This document shows positions 11,508-23,959 of a stretch of 64,000 bases of DNA, piece by piece. Each line of letters opens with the position of its first letter. Within the stretch, counting starts at the first letter, position 1. The stretch comes from Astragalus membranaceus. Taxonomy: Eukaryota; Streptophyta; Magnoliopsida; Fabales; Fabaceae. A program made the translations under genes and the position numbers. Below the pieces are notes generated by a model. It worked only from the letters and a program-made list of their open reading frames with translations, ran no database searches and had not been told where the DNA came from. The DNA is taken from positions 187,920,628-187,984,627 of the forward strand of contig CM076848.1 of the NCBI GenBank assembly GCA_039519185.1, read 5' to 3'.

Positions 11508-11711
11508 CTAAGACTCCCCAGACTCCTCAGCTTGCTCCTCATCTTGCTCCTCATCTTGCTGCATATTCTTAAAATACCTAAACGTCAGCTCCTGCCTACG
11601 GGTCACCTTCGCAAAGTCTTCCTGCATCTTTTTCATAGCCTCAGTAGAGGTCCTGACCTTCTGTCGAGTATCGTGCAGCTCCTGTCGAGTAGACTGCAGC
11701 TCCTGCTCCAA
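11508..11711 (-). pseudogene. Remnant of CACTA gene 2 (coiled-coil C-terminus)
   Basis: About 67 codons align with the last residues of the intact second gene of element B. They share the helical motif TRQE..TS.EAM.KMQ and the acidic tail. Just upstream (about 11740-11830) the frame joins to a short piece equivalent to 43805-43860 of element B. A large deletion therefore removed the 3' part of gene 1 and most of gene 2. Confidence 0.75.
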
Positions 11712-12027
11712 CTGCCTAACATTAGTTTTATTTACTTACACTAGCCTTAAACACGGATGGAAAACTTTCATGTATACGAATAGAAGATTCTTCAGCACCT
11801 ATACCCCCAATTCGTAAGAATGCACTGAAAAGCAATTATTCATACTCTTTAGATTGAAAGTTGATCAAAACCTTATTTAACTTCATACTCTAAAGGTGTA
11901 TAAATGAACAACTGAATTGGAGCATACTTACTCAAGATATGGTTTAACTTTAGTGCAATTGATCAAGACATGAACATGTACTGATTTATGCTCTTTATCT
12001 GATAAGTAGTTGGTTGACTTCTTTCTC

Positions 12028-14632
12028 TAGGGGCGACCAGGTTTGATAAACACAGATAAAGTGAGCGAGTGTCTTTCTTCTTCAATCTCCATTTCGTTTC
12101 TATTATTTGTTGACAACATAAAGTTGTTGAAATAATGTGAACAAAAATAAATTGTTTCACGATGTAAGTAAGCTGTGCAGATCGATCCTTCAACTCTAGC
12201 TTTTTTCTTCGCCGATCGTTTATAATCACCCATTAATCTACATATATACAAAAAACACTTCATTAAACTAATAATCATACTAATTAAGACAACTTTAATA
12301 AAATGTTGAAATAGATAGTTACCTCTCAAATGGATACATCCACCTATAATGAACTGGTCCACCAAGCCTTGGTTCATACGCAAGGTGAACCGGTAGATGC
12401 TCCATGGAATCAAAGAAACCGGGAGGAAATATTCTCTCCAACTTACAGATAATGAAAGGAATATTCTGCTCCATCTTAATAAGATCATCCATTCTCAATG
12501 TTGAAGAGCACATATTTTTAAAATATTGACTCACTTCAATAAGTGGTTCCAAAACACACTTTGGTAATGAATTAAAAGCAATTGGAAGCAAACACTCATG
12601 AATACATGACAATCATGACTTTTCATCGCATACATCTTCCCGGTGTGCACATCGGCACATCTTGCAAGGTTAGAAGAATAACCATCTGGCATCATCAATC
12701 CTTTCAACCATCGACAAACATCTTTCGCTTCATCTAGTGTTAGACAGTATTTGGCTTTGGGTTTTAACATCTTCCCATTAGGCATTTCCACCAAATTCAA
12801 ATCGGATCGATGTTTGCTACAGTAAAGAGCAGAATCCAATCTAGCCTTATTATTGTCTTTGGTTTTATCTTTCACATTCATCACAGTGACAAATATGTTG
12901 TCAAAGAAATTCTTCTCGATGTGCATAACATCAAGATTGTGCCTCAACAAATTATCTTTCCAATATGGGAGATTCCAAATTATGCTTTTTTTTGTCCAAT
13001 TGTGCACCCGTCCATAACCATCCAGCCGGGTGAGCTCCCCTACCTCCGTGGCTTGTGGCAAATCCATAACTGTGCTCCAGATTTCACCTGATGTCAACAA
13101 AGGGGGTGGTCCATCTGTTTCAACTACCCCTTTTTTGAAGGCCTTCTTATTCTTTCTAAATTTATGATCTTGCGGTAAGAATCTACGATGCGAGTCAAAC
13201 CAAGAACTCTTGCCTTCGTTCTTTAGCATAAACGCCTTTGTGTGTTCCATGCAGTGGGGACATGCCAATTTACCGTGATTCCCCCAACCAGACAACATAC
13301 CATAAGCAGGAAAGTCGTTAATCGTCCACATCAATGCGGCTCTCATCATAAATTTCTTCTTTCGTGCTGCATCATATGTCAAAACACCCCCCCCCCCCCC
13401 ACAATCTCTTAAGATCATCAATCAGAGGTTCCAAAAAGATATCAATGTTAGTTTTTGGATTGGATGGACCAGGTATCAGACATGTCAAAAACATATATGG
13501 TTTAGTCATGCACATCTCAGGAGGAAGATTGTAAGGGGTAACAATGACTGGCCAACAAGAGTAGGGTGACGTCGATGCTTGAATATATGGAGTAAATCCA
13601 TCAGAGCACAAGCCAAGCCGAACATTCCGTGGGTCTGAGGCAAAATCTGAATGCACTTGTTCAAAGCGCTTCCACGCATCACCGTCAGATGGGTGGCGTA
13701 AAATGTCCGAGGTACGCCTATTGTCATAATGCCAATTCATTTTCTGCGCAATTTCGGTCGATGCAAACATTCTTTGGAACCTTGGAACTATAGGCAAATA
13801 GAACATCGATTTTACAGGGATAGGTTTATAATTACGTTTTTCCCATTTACGATCATGATACCTTGGGTTTCCACAGAATTTACATTCAAGTAGCTCACCA
13901 TCGTTTTTACCAAATTCGTTGTTGTAAAACAACATTTGCCCTTTCTCACAACAATCAATCTTCTTAAATTCCAATCCCAGCTTCGAAACTAACATCTTTG
14001 CTTCATAATAACTTTTTGGCAAATTATCCTTATTAGGTGTCGCTTCCAACATCATTTCAGTCACATAGTCTAAACCCACCTCAGAAATATTACTCATGGA
14101 CTTGAGAGCTAAAAGTTTCACACACAGATAATTTTGATTGTGGCGAGCCTCCAAACAACGGTTTGTTTGAAATTCTTAACAAATTATAAAATTTTTGTGC
14201 TTCTTTATTTGGAAGTTCATCATGATAGTCATATTGAGGCTCATCAAATGGCACATTCACCCTGAGACCATCACAAATCATGTTTTCCATCGACTCAAAA
14301 TTTTCATTACGTGTAACACCAACACCAGAACTGCTTGAAGCCCCAACCTCAAAATTTTGACGTCGTTGTTCTCCCTGGTCCACCCAAATCCAATAATTAG
14401 GCCTAACCCTCCAATGATACAAGTGCTCACTGATTTCATTATTGGTCCTAATAGATACACCGTCGCAATTTAAGCATGGATATCTAACCCTCTTTCCCCG
14501 TTTAGCCAATTCATGTCGCCACGCTACCACAAGAAACTGTTCAACCCCAATTACAAAATATTTCTTCAAACCCACTCTTCTCGGATATAACCGATCATAC
14601 ACCCAATCACGATTAAATTCATACAAATTCAT
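12028..14632 (-). pseudogene. CACTA TNP2 transposase (Transposase_21), frameshifted
   Basis: The start at 14632 gives MNLYEFNRDWVYDR, a transposase-associated N-terminal domain with a CPC-type zinc motif (14400-14632). TNP2 follows: the GLCSDGFTPY motif near 13610, LPPEMCM, CPHC, and HNLDVMHIEKNFFDN near 12920. A DUF4218-type domain is at about 12310-12650 (KSHDCHVFM, MEHLPVHLAYE), continuing after an intron at about 12028-12235. Two frame breaks are visible. One is a 2-bp loss in a TG repeat near 14120 compared with element B. The other is a G homopolymer of about 14 (C on the plus strand) at 13387-13400. It would bind transposon ends and cut DNA if whole. Confidence 0.85.
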
Positions 14633-15510
14633 CTACACGCATTTAAGAAAACGTGTTAAATTCCCTTAACATTCCCAATAATCTATCAAGTTAGTGGAAT
14701 CGATATGATCTCAGTAGAGATGATTTCGAGCCGAATATGAGGGTTAAGGACAGATCAGACAAAACCCATTTCCATATATAAGTAGTGAAGGAAGTTATTT
14801 CTAACTCCCAACCTTAAAATTGTTAGTATCGTCTCGCAATTATCTCAATGGAGATGATTTCGAGCAAAATATGGGGGTGAGGGACATCACCTCACCCTTT
14901 TTCATCAACAACACACAGTCATCTAACCTAGGGTTCATCAAAACAACGATTAAACACTTAGTTTTCAATTAACAACTCTAAAATGAAACGCTTTTCAATA
15001 ACACATTTCAATTAACATCTCTAATTAAGTCTTGCTCTAACAACATACACTTTTCAATTTCAACAATTTAACACAATTTAACACAATTAACTCACACATT
15101 TCACAACAACACTAATCCTAACACTCAATTATAACACACATTTCACAACAACACTCAATTCTAACACAACAACAACAAATTTATTTTAAAAACTAACTGT
15201 TATGAGATTGAGGTCCGGTGACGGTGACACTCCGGTGCAGTGGTTCGGTGATGGTGAGCACTCCAGCGCGGTTGTTAGACTTCAAACACCAACAATTTCA
15301 ATCCTAAATCATTTCAATTCAAGCAAAAAACATAAATCAAAACAAATTCATTAAAAAATCAAAATCAAAACAATATCATAAAAATAAAAATCAAAACCTA
15401 CAAAAGGGAGAGCTCCGGTGGTGGTGGTGGTGGTGATGATGACAGTCGTAGGAGAGAGAGGACAAAAATTCGTGGTGGTGGTTGCGTGGTGGTGGGTTAG
15501 GGTTTGTAGG

Positions 15511-15511
<1 letters not shown>

Positions 15512-15547
<36 letters not shown>
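15512..15547. repeat. (GA)n microsatellite in CACTA A leader
   Basis: About 17 GA repeats lie in a purine/pyrimidine-biased leader (15410-15660). That leader is equivalent to the CT-rich region 41810-42320 of element B. Confidence 0.9.
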
Positions 15548-15551
<4 letters not shown>

Positions 15552-16035
15552 GAAGAGGAGAGGAGGTCGTAGGTGATGGTGGTGGTGGTTGGGTGGTGGT
15601 GGTTGTGTGGTGGTCGTGTAGAAGGAGAGAAGAGAAGTGGAGAAAGAAGAATGAGGAATGTGTTATGAGAATTTGATTTGGGAAAAAAAAAATTAAGTTA
15701 GCGATGGACAATCCGTTGCTAAATGTGGCACAATTTCCCAAAATTTGAACTGTCAAAATTCGTTTGCGAGGGACCCTATTTCCGTCGCTAACTTTCCCGC
15801 CCAATCCATTAGCGACGGACTGGCCGTCGCTATTGCCTAACATTCCGTCGCTAATTCTCAAAAAATACGACAGACCCTATTCCCTCGCAATTTCCATCGC
15901 TAATGCCAGTTTTTGCGATGGAACATTAGTCCCTCGCTAATAATTTTTTTTTGTAGTGAGTTGTAACAACAACGTTTTTGAACGAGGAATAATCAAAACA
16001 ATTTATTTAATGATTGCAATACAATATTCCACAAT

Positions 16036-16420
16036 TCAATTTGTAAGGTTGTGCTAGACTAGAAATATTAACAATGGCACGTGGAACTAGATAACATGTG
16101 CAATATGCCGGTTTAACACATTTAGGAACTTCATTAACACCTATAAGACAATCACATTTAGGAATCAATGAGAACTTTGTACCCTCTCATTGATTCCTCT
16201 TGCTTCGAATTCTATGCACATATGTATTTACACAAACAATACATAAACATAAGAATAATGTTGTACAACATGTGAAACTAAGACTTGATAGGTAAAAAAT
16301 AACATGATGCATCAAAAAATTTCTTAATTCGGTTGATGGTTGTAGACCTAATTAATGCAATGATGAGGAAAACAACCAAGAATATGTGAACTTGAGAGTA
16401 GAATTCTTTGTAGTGTCCAT
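16036..16420 (-). pseudogene. CRP-2: degraded cysteine-rich peptide gene
   Basis: The start at 16418-16420 and the MDTTKNSTLKF opening are recognisable. Exon 1 has a 2-bp gain that shifts the frame to a TAA, plus a 4-bp gain near the donor. The exon 2 acceptor AG has become AC (16225-16230 region). The first half of the Cys-rich exon is deleted and the rest is out of frame. The TATA box remains at about 16455-16463. It is non-functional as a peptide gene. Confidence 0.8.
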
Positions 16421-16762
16421 CTTGTTCATGGAACATATGCTCTTTAGACAACCGTTTATATAGGCAAAGGATGATGTACCTCGTCTATTAACTAATAAAA
16501 TTGATTCATGAATCATAAATATGATATCGTATTAATTTTTTGGACAATACGATATTATATCAATTGGTTCATCGTATAAAATATGAAACAGTAAAAACTA
16601 TTAAGATCATTCACCAAAAAAAACTATTATGATCAATAATATTTTTTGTAATTGTCAAAATAATAACATTTCTTGTAAAAAAAAAACTCAGCAATATTTG
16701 TTAATGGACTTGGTTAGTTGGATCAATGTCCACCTTTTGATATCCCGAGTAGGATTTTATTG

Positions 16763-17114
16763 TGTTCAGTACCTGGCGGTTGTTTGATGACCGGTGCCGG
16801 TAGGTCTCATGACTTCCAAGTGGTATGCTAAAGTGATCCCGGGTGGGGTACCTGCGATGCCACTCCGGTGCTCAAGTTAGTATTGAGAATTGTAGAGTCG
16901 TATAGCAATAAATGAGAATGTACCTATTTATGGCAATGTGAGCTGGTATTTATAGGGATCTGTACCAGCTTTGAGCTGTTGGATCGATTGGGTGAATCTG
17001 AGCCGTCAGCGTATGAGAGTCACTAATGGGCTGATTTATTGTGGACATAAATCAAAGAGATTGGGCTTATCCATGTCTTATTGTTGAGTGGGCCTCTTGG
17101 CCCAGTCCAGAACA
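16763..17114. mobile_element. Solo LTR with intact target duplication
   Basis: The 352-bp segment runs from TGTTCAGTACC to CAGTCCAGAACA. It is flanked by perfect 5-bp repeats TATTG (16758-16762 and 17115-17119). TG...CA ends, LTR size and a 5-bp TSD without internal coding DNA fit a solo LTR left by recombination. Confidence 0.85.
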
Positions 17115-17235
17115 TATTGTAATAAAAAAATGTATTAATTTTTTTTGGTTAAATATACATTATTTCTTGCTCATATATTGTATCCACTTTATTAACATAC
17201 TTTGAAGTGTGATTGTACCCAGCCCATTCATAATT

Positions 17236-17508
17236 GGAAACGGATTGCGTGCCTTGAGGGCGCGCAACCTTGGTGCCTTTCCCTACTTTTTATTCGTTGG
17301 ATCAATTCTGTGGTTGTAAATTTGACACGTGTCCAGTAGGGATTCTATTAATAGGGGTTGTGATAGTAGGGGTTATGATAAGATAGTAGGGATTGTGATA
17401 GTAGGGGGTGGACACTTGTCATAATTAGAACCATGTGATTTATCTAATGACTAAAAATAAACTAAAGGTACCAAGGCACCTAATGCTCAAGGTACCTAAT
17501 CCATTTCC
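17236..17508. mobile_element. Mutator-type MITE (273 bp)
   Basis: Imperfect inverted ends GGAAACGGATTGCGTGCCTT and GGAAATGGATTAGGTACCTT are present. A perfect 9-bp TSD, TTCATAATT, is at 17227-17235 and 17509-17517. Inside are short GATAGTAGGG repeats. It has no coding capacity. Confidence 0.88.
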
Positions 17509-17552
17509 TTCATAATTTGTAACTATTTATTTATACAGTTATACATATTATG

Positions 17553-17553
<1 letters not shown>

Positions 17554-17609
<56 letters not shown>
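17554..17609. repeat. (TA)n microsatellite
   Basis: About 28 TA copies are present. Confidence 0.95.
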
Positions 17610-17614
<5 letters not shown>

Positions 17615-18434
17615 CCTCATAAGCATTAGAGGGTTATTTTGATTATTCGTAACTAATCGTATTTTTAATTTGATAACTTTTTTGGAATAATACAAAATCG
17701 AAGTAGGATTTGAAAATTTTAGAACTCACCAACTCACCTCAATTGATGTCCTTTGGATATATGGATGTTTCATATTAGATTTTCTTCTAAATTTATTCAA
17801 AAAAATATTTTCTTCTAAATTAAACATATCTGGTCTATTTAGAAGAAATGACAAATAAATACCATGCATACACACTATCATTGTTCACACCAACCCAATT
17901 TGAATCTGAGAGCCGACGTTTCATGTTGCTAAAATTTCCAAGACAACCAACAATGATGGACAATTAAACATATCTTTTAATTATGTTATGACCAGCTCGT
18001 GAATCCCTTGAACGGATGGGAAGAATTTAGAGATTTGTAGTAGACCAAAAAAAAAAAAGAATTTAGATATTTTCAAGGACATGTATGTATGTTCTTTTCT
18101 TTTTTTCATTAAATCATATGTTGTCTAATCTTTTTATCTTTATACTATTTTATGGACATGTCTTCTTGTTTACTATTCTCTTATTGGACCGTTTCTGGTT
18201 TCTTACTCTGATTATTTATATAAATATAGATCATAAAAGAAATAACAGAAATGTAATTTGATCTTTTCTTGTATTCGAAAAAAATATATTTTAAAGTCAA
18301 ATGAGTTGTATGTTGGAACTTATTAAATGATGCTCTTAGTGGAAATATAGAAATTGATAATAACAATTAATAATATGTTCATCTATAATATAATATAATA
18401 CAATATAATATAAACATAAATATAAATCCTATTC

Positions 18435-18713
18435 TGTTATGAATATTTGGTGGAGGTTCATCTCCCTTAGTCCTTTTATATTCCATAGGAGGCTCTATAA
18501 CTCCCATGAGTAAAAGCCATTACTCATTGTTATTAGTCTTAACTTAAGATGCTAATGAGACATTATGTTAGGCCATCCATATGCTTGTAATGTCCTATAA
18601 ATTGGACTCATGTAACATTGTAAAACACATCTTGACGAGTACAATACAATAATTCTATAATTCTCTCATTTTCCTATTCTCGCTCTTGCTCTACTTTGAT
18701 TTATTTTATAACA
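18435..18713 (+). repeat. Copia-type LTR with truncated leader
   Basis: The block runs from TGTTATGAATATTTGG to TTTATAACA. It is followed by CATTATCAATGCGAAGCTCT, a primer-site-like leader seen after the 5' LTR of several Copia families. No second LTR or pol frame follows; the leader fades by about 18850. It is interpreted as the 5' remnant of a deleted element. Confidence 0.55.
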
Positions 18714-19475
18714 CATTATCAATGCGAAGCTCTACCAAAATGATGACTTAATCAGCTTGAAGATACATTTTCTTCTACTATCTTCCGGTTAGTCTAACTC
18801 ATGTTATCATGTTCTTTAATTTTACAGCTAATAATTTAACATGTTAATCTTTTAAATTTGTTGCATAGAAATTTATTGAGAAGTTTTTTTATCTCGCGTT
18901 TGTGTATTCTTGACGAATTCTCGAAGAATTCAACATTTCAAGCATATTTGTAGGATTGCACAAAGAATAGTTTTTCCTCTTGCTATAGTTTTGCTTAATT
19001 TTACAACATGTTAAACAAGTTACTAAATTTTGAAAAATTAAGTCTATTTTTCTCTAAATTATATTTCATAAGTTTAAATTTTTTAAGGAACACAAAAACC
19101 TTTGTATACATGAACTTAGGTAGTCGCAAGCAGTAACAGAGCATAAAATCAAAACAAAACAAATTGTCACTCCAACTATATATCAATTAATTATCGCTCT
19201 TTACTATTAGAAAAAAATAGATATTCTAATAGGATTCTATTTCTAAATTAGTAGGTGATTTTTTGGGGTGTTACACTTTATATTAATAGTTGTAACAACA
19301 ATAATGTTTTTGAATTAGGAATAATCAGCGATAATCTTTCAAAACAATTTAGTTAATTAATTTAAGAAACTATTGTATCAATTGAAAAATGATAAAAGAA
19401 AATTTTAAAGTTGTTCTATCCAACTTCTATAAAATAAAAGAAAACATGATGATTTACATTACAATATTCCATTAC

Positions 19476-19926
19476 TCAATTTGCAAGACTAGATATATTA
19501 ACAGCAGTAGCAGCAGGTGGAATTTCATAACATATGCAGTATTTTCTAAAAGCACATCCAGGAGCTACATTAACGCTTTTCTTAACGCCTATATATATAA
19601 GACATTCACAACAAGCCCAACATTCTATATTTTTTGTACAAGTCACATGACAATATTCTTGACAAACTTGAGAGTCTACGTTATCATTGATTCCTCTTAC
19701 TTTAGATTCCATGCATATATCTGGATACACAAACAAAAGATAAACATAAGAACATGCATATTAATTGCAACATGTGAAACTAAGATATGAAGGTTAGACT
19801 CGTTGAAGTAAAAATAATAATGCAATGCATAGAGAATTTGCTTAATTCAATCACTGGTTTTAGACCTGATAAAATGATGAGGAACAAGAGAGCAAACTTA
19901 AGAGCAGAATTCCTTGTAATGTCCAT
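19476..19926 (-). CDS. CRP-3: secreted cysteine-rich peptide (intact, two exons)
   Basis: Exon 1 is 19866-19926 and exon 2 is 19476-19720, with a 145-bp GT-AG intron. Exon 1 ends in phase 1 and exon 2 completes an Asp codon, giving 101 residues. The N-terminus, MDITRNSALKFALLFLIILS, is a signal peptide; cleavage is likely a few residues into exon 2. The mature part has ten cysteines spaced C-x3-C-x3-C-x5-C-x2-CC-x-C-x15-C-x5-C-x-C, then a tail of about 20 residues. I do not recognise the family. The layout matches secreted defensin-, thionin- or nodule-type peptides, so an extracellular or symbiosome role is only inferred. A TATA box precedes it. Confidence 0.8.
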
Positions 19927-19960
19927 CTTGTTCGTGGAACATATGTTCTTTAGACTAATG

Positions 19961-19969
19961 TTTATATAG
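19961..19969 (-). promoter_or_regulatory. TATA box of CRP-3
   Basis: An ACTATATAAA-type box lies about 35-45 bp upstream of the start codon, at the same place in all four copies. Confidence 0.6.
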
Positions 19970-20242
19970 TCAAAGGATGCACCTTGTCCATTAACTGTTT
20001 TTTATGGATTTATGAATTATAAATATGATATTGTATTAATTAATGCATTCTATAAAAAATAAAACAGTAAAAACTATTAAGGGAAATAATGTTTCTTGTC
20101 CAAAAAAAATTCCGTGCATTAATAGTTTTTAATGTACTTGGTTCAATGTTCACCTTTTGATATCCTGAATAGGATTACCTTTTCACTAATAAATTATTTT
20201 TGTTTTTGGTTAAATATATACATAATTTCTTGTTCACCGTAT

Positions 20243-20876
20243 CAGTGGCGGTTCCATAAATTTTTTATCGTAAGGGTAAAGAATAATCAAACATTTTTAT
20301 AGAAAAAAATATTATAAATATTTACAAAAAAATATTCTCACAATAAAGAATATTGTTACTGAAGTTGATACAAAAAACAAAGATTTACAAAATTTGAAAA
20401 AAATTAGAAGTGTCAATTTGGTCCATAAATGTTGTTTAAATTAGTCCTTTTGAAATAATTTTACGGACATTTTAGTCGTCTTTAGAAACTAGTTTGACTA
20501 GTATTTAACTTTGTTAATGGTCAAATTTGCATTTTTTATTTTTTAGAGAGCAAATAGGTCATTATTTTTTTTCAAAAGACGTTTTTGGACTTCTACTCTT
20601 AAAATAACACAAAATACTTAACTTCTCCGTGTGTTTATCTAGTGTTAAAGTAGATCAAAATAATAAAAATTAAAATAAAAACATTACTAATAATTCTCTC
20701 TTACAGGATTACATCTCTTATTATTTTGTATAAACATTCAAAAAAATAATTAGCTTATATGTAGTAACCCCTCTTTTCCTATGGGGCAAAAAATATTTTA
20801 TTAAATACACCTAATTAAGTAAATTATTTTAATTTTTGGGGGTAATTGCCCCCTACGCATAATGGATCCGCTGGTG
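20243..20876. mobile_element. Non-autonomous hAT-like element
   Basis: The left end is CAGTGGCGGTTCCA and the right end, inverted, is CACCAGCGGATCCA. A related copy in the next unit (30978-33538) is followed by ACTGTATC, like the left flank, which suggests a 7-8 bp TSD. It inserted before the units duplicated, because it sits at the same place in both. No coding region was found. Confidence 0.7.
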
Positions 20877-21084
20877 ACTATTCCACCGTTTGTTACACAA
20901 TTAATTTTTTAAGCATTTGTATATATATTTTTGATAATGGCATTTGTATATGTTTAGTTTAATTAAATTATTAACTTTGCATCACTCTCTCAAATATTAA
21001 AATACTAATTAGTGCTCCAACTCGTGCTCGTGGCAAGTATTGGTCAGTGACGTCTTTGTAGATAATCATATAATTTGATTTTAG

Positions 21085-21642
21085 ATATGTGTGATATAGC
21101 TAGAGGCTATTTCACCAACATTTTTCAAGAAGGAAGGAGGGCTTATGATGATGTTCTTATGCATGTCCAAAGTCGTATTACCCAGGAGGATAACACTCAG
21201 TTGGTTCGACCTTTAGAGTTTGAAGAGGTTAAGAAGGCATTTTTCCAAATGTATTCAGACAAGGCGTCGGGACCGGATGGATTGAATCCAGCGTTTTTCA
21301 AAAGGTTTTGGATTCTTTGCGGGGTGGAGTTATTTCATACGGGGCAAGAGTGACTGAATAAGGGTGAGTTCCCTCCCAATCTTAATGATGCTAATATTGT
21401 GCTTATTCCAAAGGTTGAGAATCCGACCTATATGAGGGATTTATGACCTATTTCTTTGTGTAATGTTATTTACAAGATTATCTCTAAAGTGCTGCCGGCT
21501 AATAGAATAAAACCTTAATTTATTGTATAAGTGTGTCTCTAGCTTTGGAGCAATCGGCTTTTATTGAAACCCGTTCTATTCTTGATAATGTCCTCGTAGC
21601 TATCGAAATGCTACATCACTTGAAGTGTAAGAATAAGGGGAA
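21085..21642 (+). pseudogene. LINE reverse transcriptase, N-terminal part
   Basis: It carries the L1 motif DKASGPDGLNPAFFKRFW and then degraded palm sequence. A TGA lies near 21444 in the context RDL-stop-PISLCN, and further stops follow. It continues after the hAT insertion at 22327. Confidence 0.8.
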
Positions 21643-22318
21643 CAGTGACGGATCTTGACCAAAAACTTCGGGTGGGCCGCCAATGAAAGAGACATGAAAG
21701 AACGACGAGGTAGAGACTGACGACGATGAAGAACGGGAGCATGAGAGTGAGAAGAAGAGTAAAGTGTAGGTAAGAACAATGATGAAACTTAATAAAAATC
21801 CAATTAAGATAGATAAATAAAAATTAATAATTATTTATAAACAAAATTAAATGACTAACAAAGAATTTTTTTTATCAAAACTAACAAAGTAATTTTAGTT
21901 TCACATACTCAATTGAAGTTTTTTGTAAAAAGATAATTTTAAATTAAGTTGATTTTAATTTTACTTGATATATATAATTGTTTGTACATAATTTATAAAA
22001 CTCTTTGCATCAGTGGTGGTATACCAAACACATAGCCATCCAACCAATCTTTGCATCACTATTTTCAAAGTGCAGCCTTTTATTTGTGAAAAAGTATATA
22101 AAAAGAATCAAAGAGGAACTCGAATTCGGGATATGTCAATGGATACATCCAGAATCAACCATTACGCCGAATAAACTTATTCTTTACACAAATGCGCAAA
22201 CATTATATATATATATTTGGTAGTTGTTTGTTTTAAAATAGGGGGTATTATAGTAAATTCATATGAAATCTTTGGGCGGGCCGTGGCCCTGCCCAGCCCA
22301 TACAAAGATCCACCGGTG
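21643..22318. mobile_element. Non-autonomous hAT-like element within the LINE
   Basis: It runs from CAGTGACGGATCTT to AAAGATCCACCGGTG, with imperfect inverted ends. A perfect 8-bp TSD, AAGGGGAA, is at 21635-21642 and 22319-22326. Excision restores the LINE frame (HLKCKNKG followed by VGEMAIKIDISKAYD). Confidence 0.92.
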
Positions 22319-22326
22319 AAGGGGAA

Positions 22327-23959
22327 GGTGGGGGAGATGGCTATTAAAATAGACATAAGTAAGGCATATGATAGAGTTGATTGGGGCTATGTCAAAGGGA
22401 TGTTAAGGAAGATGGGGTTTGATGATAGGTGGGTTGGTTGGATGGCTGTGTTTGGAAATAGTGAACTACTCAATATTGGTTAATGGTGAGAAAGTGGGAC
22501 CAATCACTTCAGGGAGAGGGCTTAGACAGGGTGACCCATTGTCACCTTATCTTTTTATTATATGTGCGGAGGGCCTCACTACTCTTCTCAAGCGAGCAGA
22601 GGCTAGAGGGGACCTACATGGTGTCAGGGTGTGTAGGGGGGCTCTATCCCTTACACACCTCCTTTGTGCTGATGATTGTTTCTTGTTTTGCAGGGCTGAT
22701 GAGAATGAAAGCAGGCATTTAAAAGAGATCTTATCTACTTATGAAAGCGCATCGGTTCGGGCTATCAACTTACAAAAGTCTGAGGTGTATTTCAGCAAGA
22801 ACACAACACAATAATGCAGAGATTACATCATTACAATGCTAGGTTTGACTGAGTGTATGGAACCAGACGCTATTTGGGACTCTCGTCGATGATTGGGAGA
22901 AACAAGAAGCAAATCTTTGGATATTTGAGAGATAGAATGTGGAAAAAAATTCAAAATTGGTCAGGTAAGCGTCTATCAAAAGCAGGAAGAGAAGTACTTT
23001 TGAAATCAGTTGCTCAAGCTATCCCAACCTATTGTATGAGCGCTTTCATGCTTCCGACTTCTTTATGTGAGGAGCTTGAAAGGATGTTGAATTCTTTTTG
23101 GTGGGGTACTAATAGCCGGGAGCGGAGAGGTATTAGGTGGTTGAGTTGGGATAAGTTAACCATGAGGAAGGAGTATGGAGGGATGGGTTTCCGAAACTTT
23201 CATGGCTTCAACATGGCAATGCTAGGGAAGTAGGCATGGAAAATTGCAACACATGCATATACTATTGCAGGAAGGGTGTTCAAAGCTAAATATTTTCTGA
23301 ATAGTGACTTTATGGGGGCTTGCTTGGGTCATAATCCAAGTTTTGTGTAGCGTAGTATCTTTGCTTCTCGGGTAGTTGTTAAGTTGGAAGCGTAGTATCT
23401 GTGTGGAATGACCCGTGGGTTAAGGGAGGTCATGATGCTTTTATTAGATCACCAGTGGTGGCTGGGACTGAGCAATTAAGAGTTTGTGATTTATGGCTGC
23501 CAAACTCAACCGAATGGAATCTGGACAAGCAAAGCGTATTATCTCCATGCCAATTCTCAACATGGGAGAGGACGATAGTCTTGTCTGGTGGAGGAGCAAG
23601 TATGGCTTGCATTCGGTGAAGTCTTCATATTTTACGGTGATGGATTGATTCTTTGGGTTTGCGATTGGATGACTATTTGGAAGCTTAAAATCCCACAAAA
23701 AGTTAAGCTTTTGTTATGGAGAGCGAGCCGTGGCTGTCTACCCACAAGATGCAATTTGCAGAGAAAAGATGTACCGTGTGACTAGGTGTGTCCTTTATGT
23801 GAAAGCAATCCGGAAAACGAGTGGCATATTTTTTTTCGATTGTGTGTAGACTAAACTTGTTTGGCGTGTACCTGGGTTACTGCATCAGATCAGATCTGCA
23901 ATGTCTACTGCAAAATCTTTCCGCAAATGTTTCGTCAGCTTGTTGCAAGAGGTATAAAA
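22327..23959 (+). pseudogene. LINE reverse transcriptase core and zinc-finger region
   Basis: Motifs include IDISKAYDRVDW, GLRQGDPLSPYLFI and CADD (a YADD variant) near 22670. The L1 maturase-like segment W..GKRLSKAGREVLLKSV follows. A zf-RVT-type stretch (WKLKIPQKVKLLLWRA) is at 23670-23760. Several frameshifts and stops, such as 23231-23233, make it non-functional. Confidence 0.85.

Larger units (their letters stand above)
11037..15958 (-). mobile_element. CACTA (En/Spm-like) transposon A, defective
   Basis: The ends are CACTACAAAAAACTTG and, inverted, CACTACAAAAAAAAATTATT. The flanking triplets AGC and AGT are an imperfect 3-bp TSD; paralogous flanks show the uninterrupted AATAGTTGTAAC. 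Subterminal DNA carries repeated GCGACGG and GCGAGGG motifs. It codes on the minus strand. Gene 1 (TNP2) is nearly full length but broken. Of gene 2 only the C-terminal coiled coil remains. It belongs to the same family as element B at 41461-47399. Confidence 0.93.

Noticed and set aside
15391..15861. 156-codon minus-strand ORF rich in Ser, Leu, His and Pro
   Set aside because: Low-complexity leader of CACTA A; the equivalent stretch in CACTA B differs and has no conserved protein.
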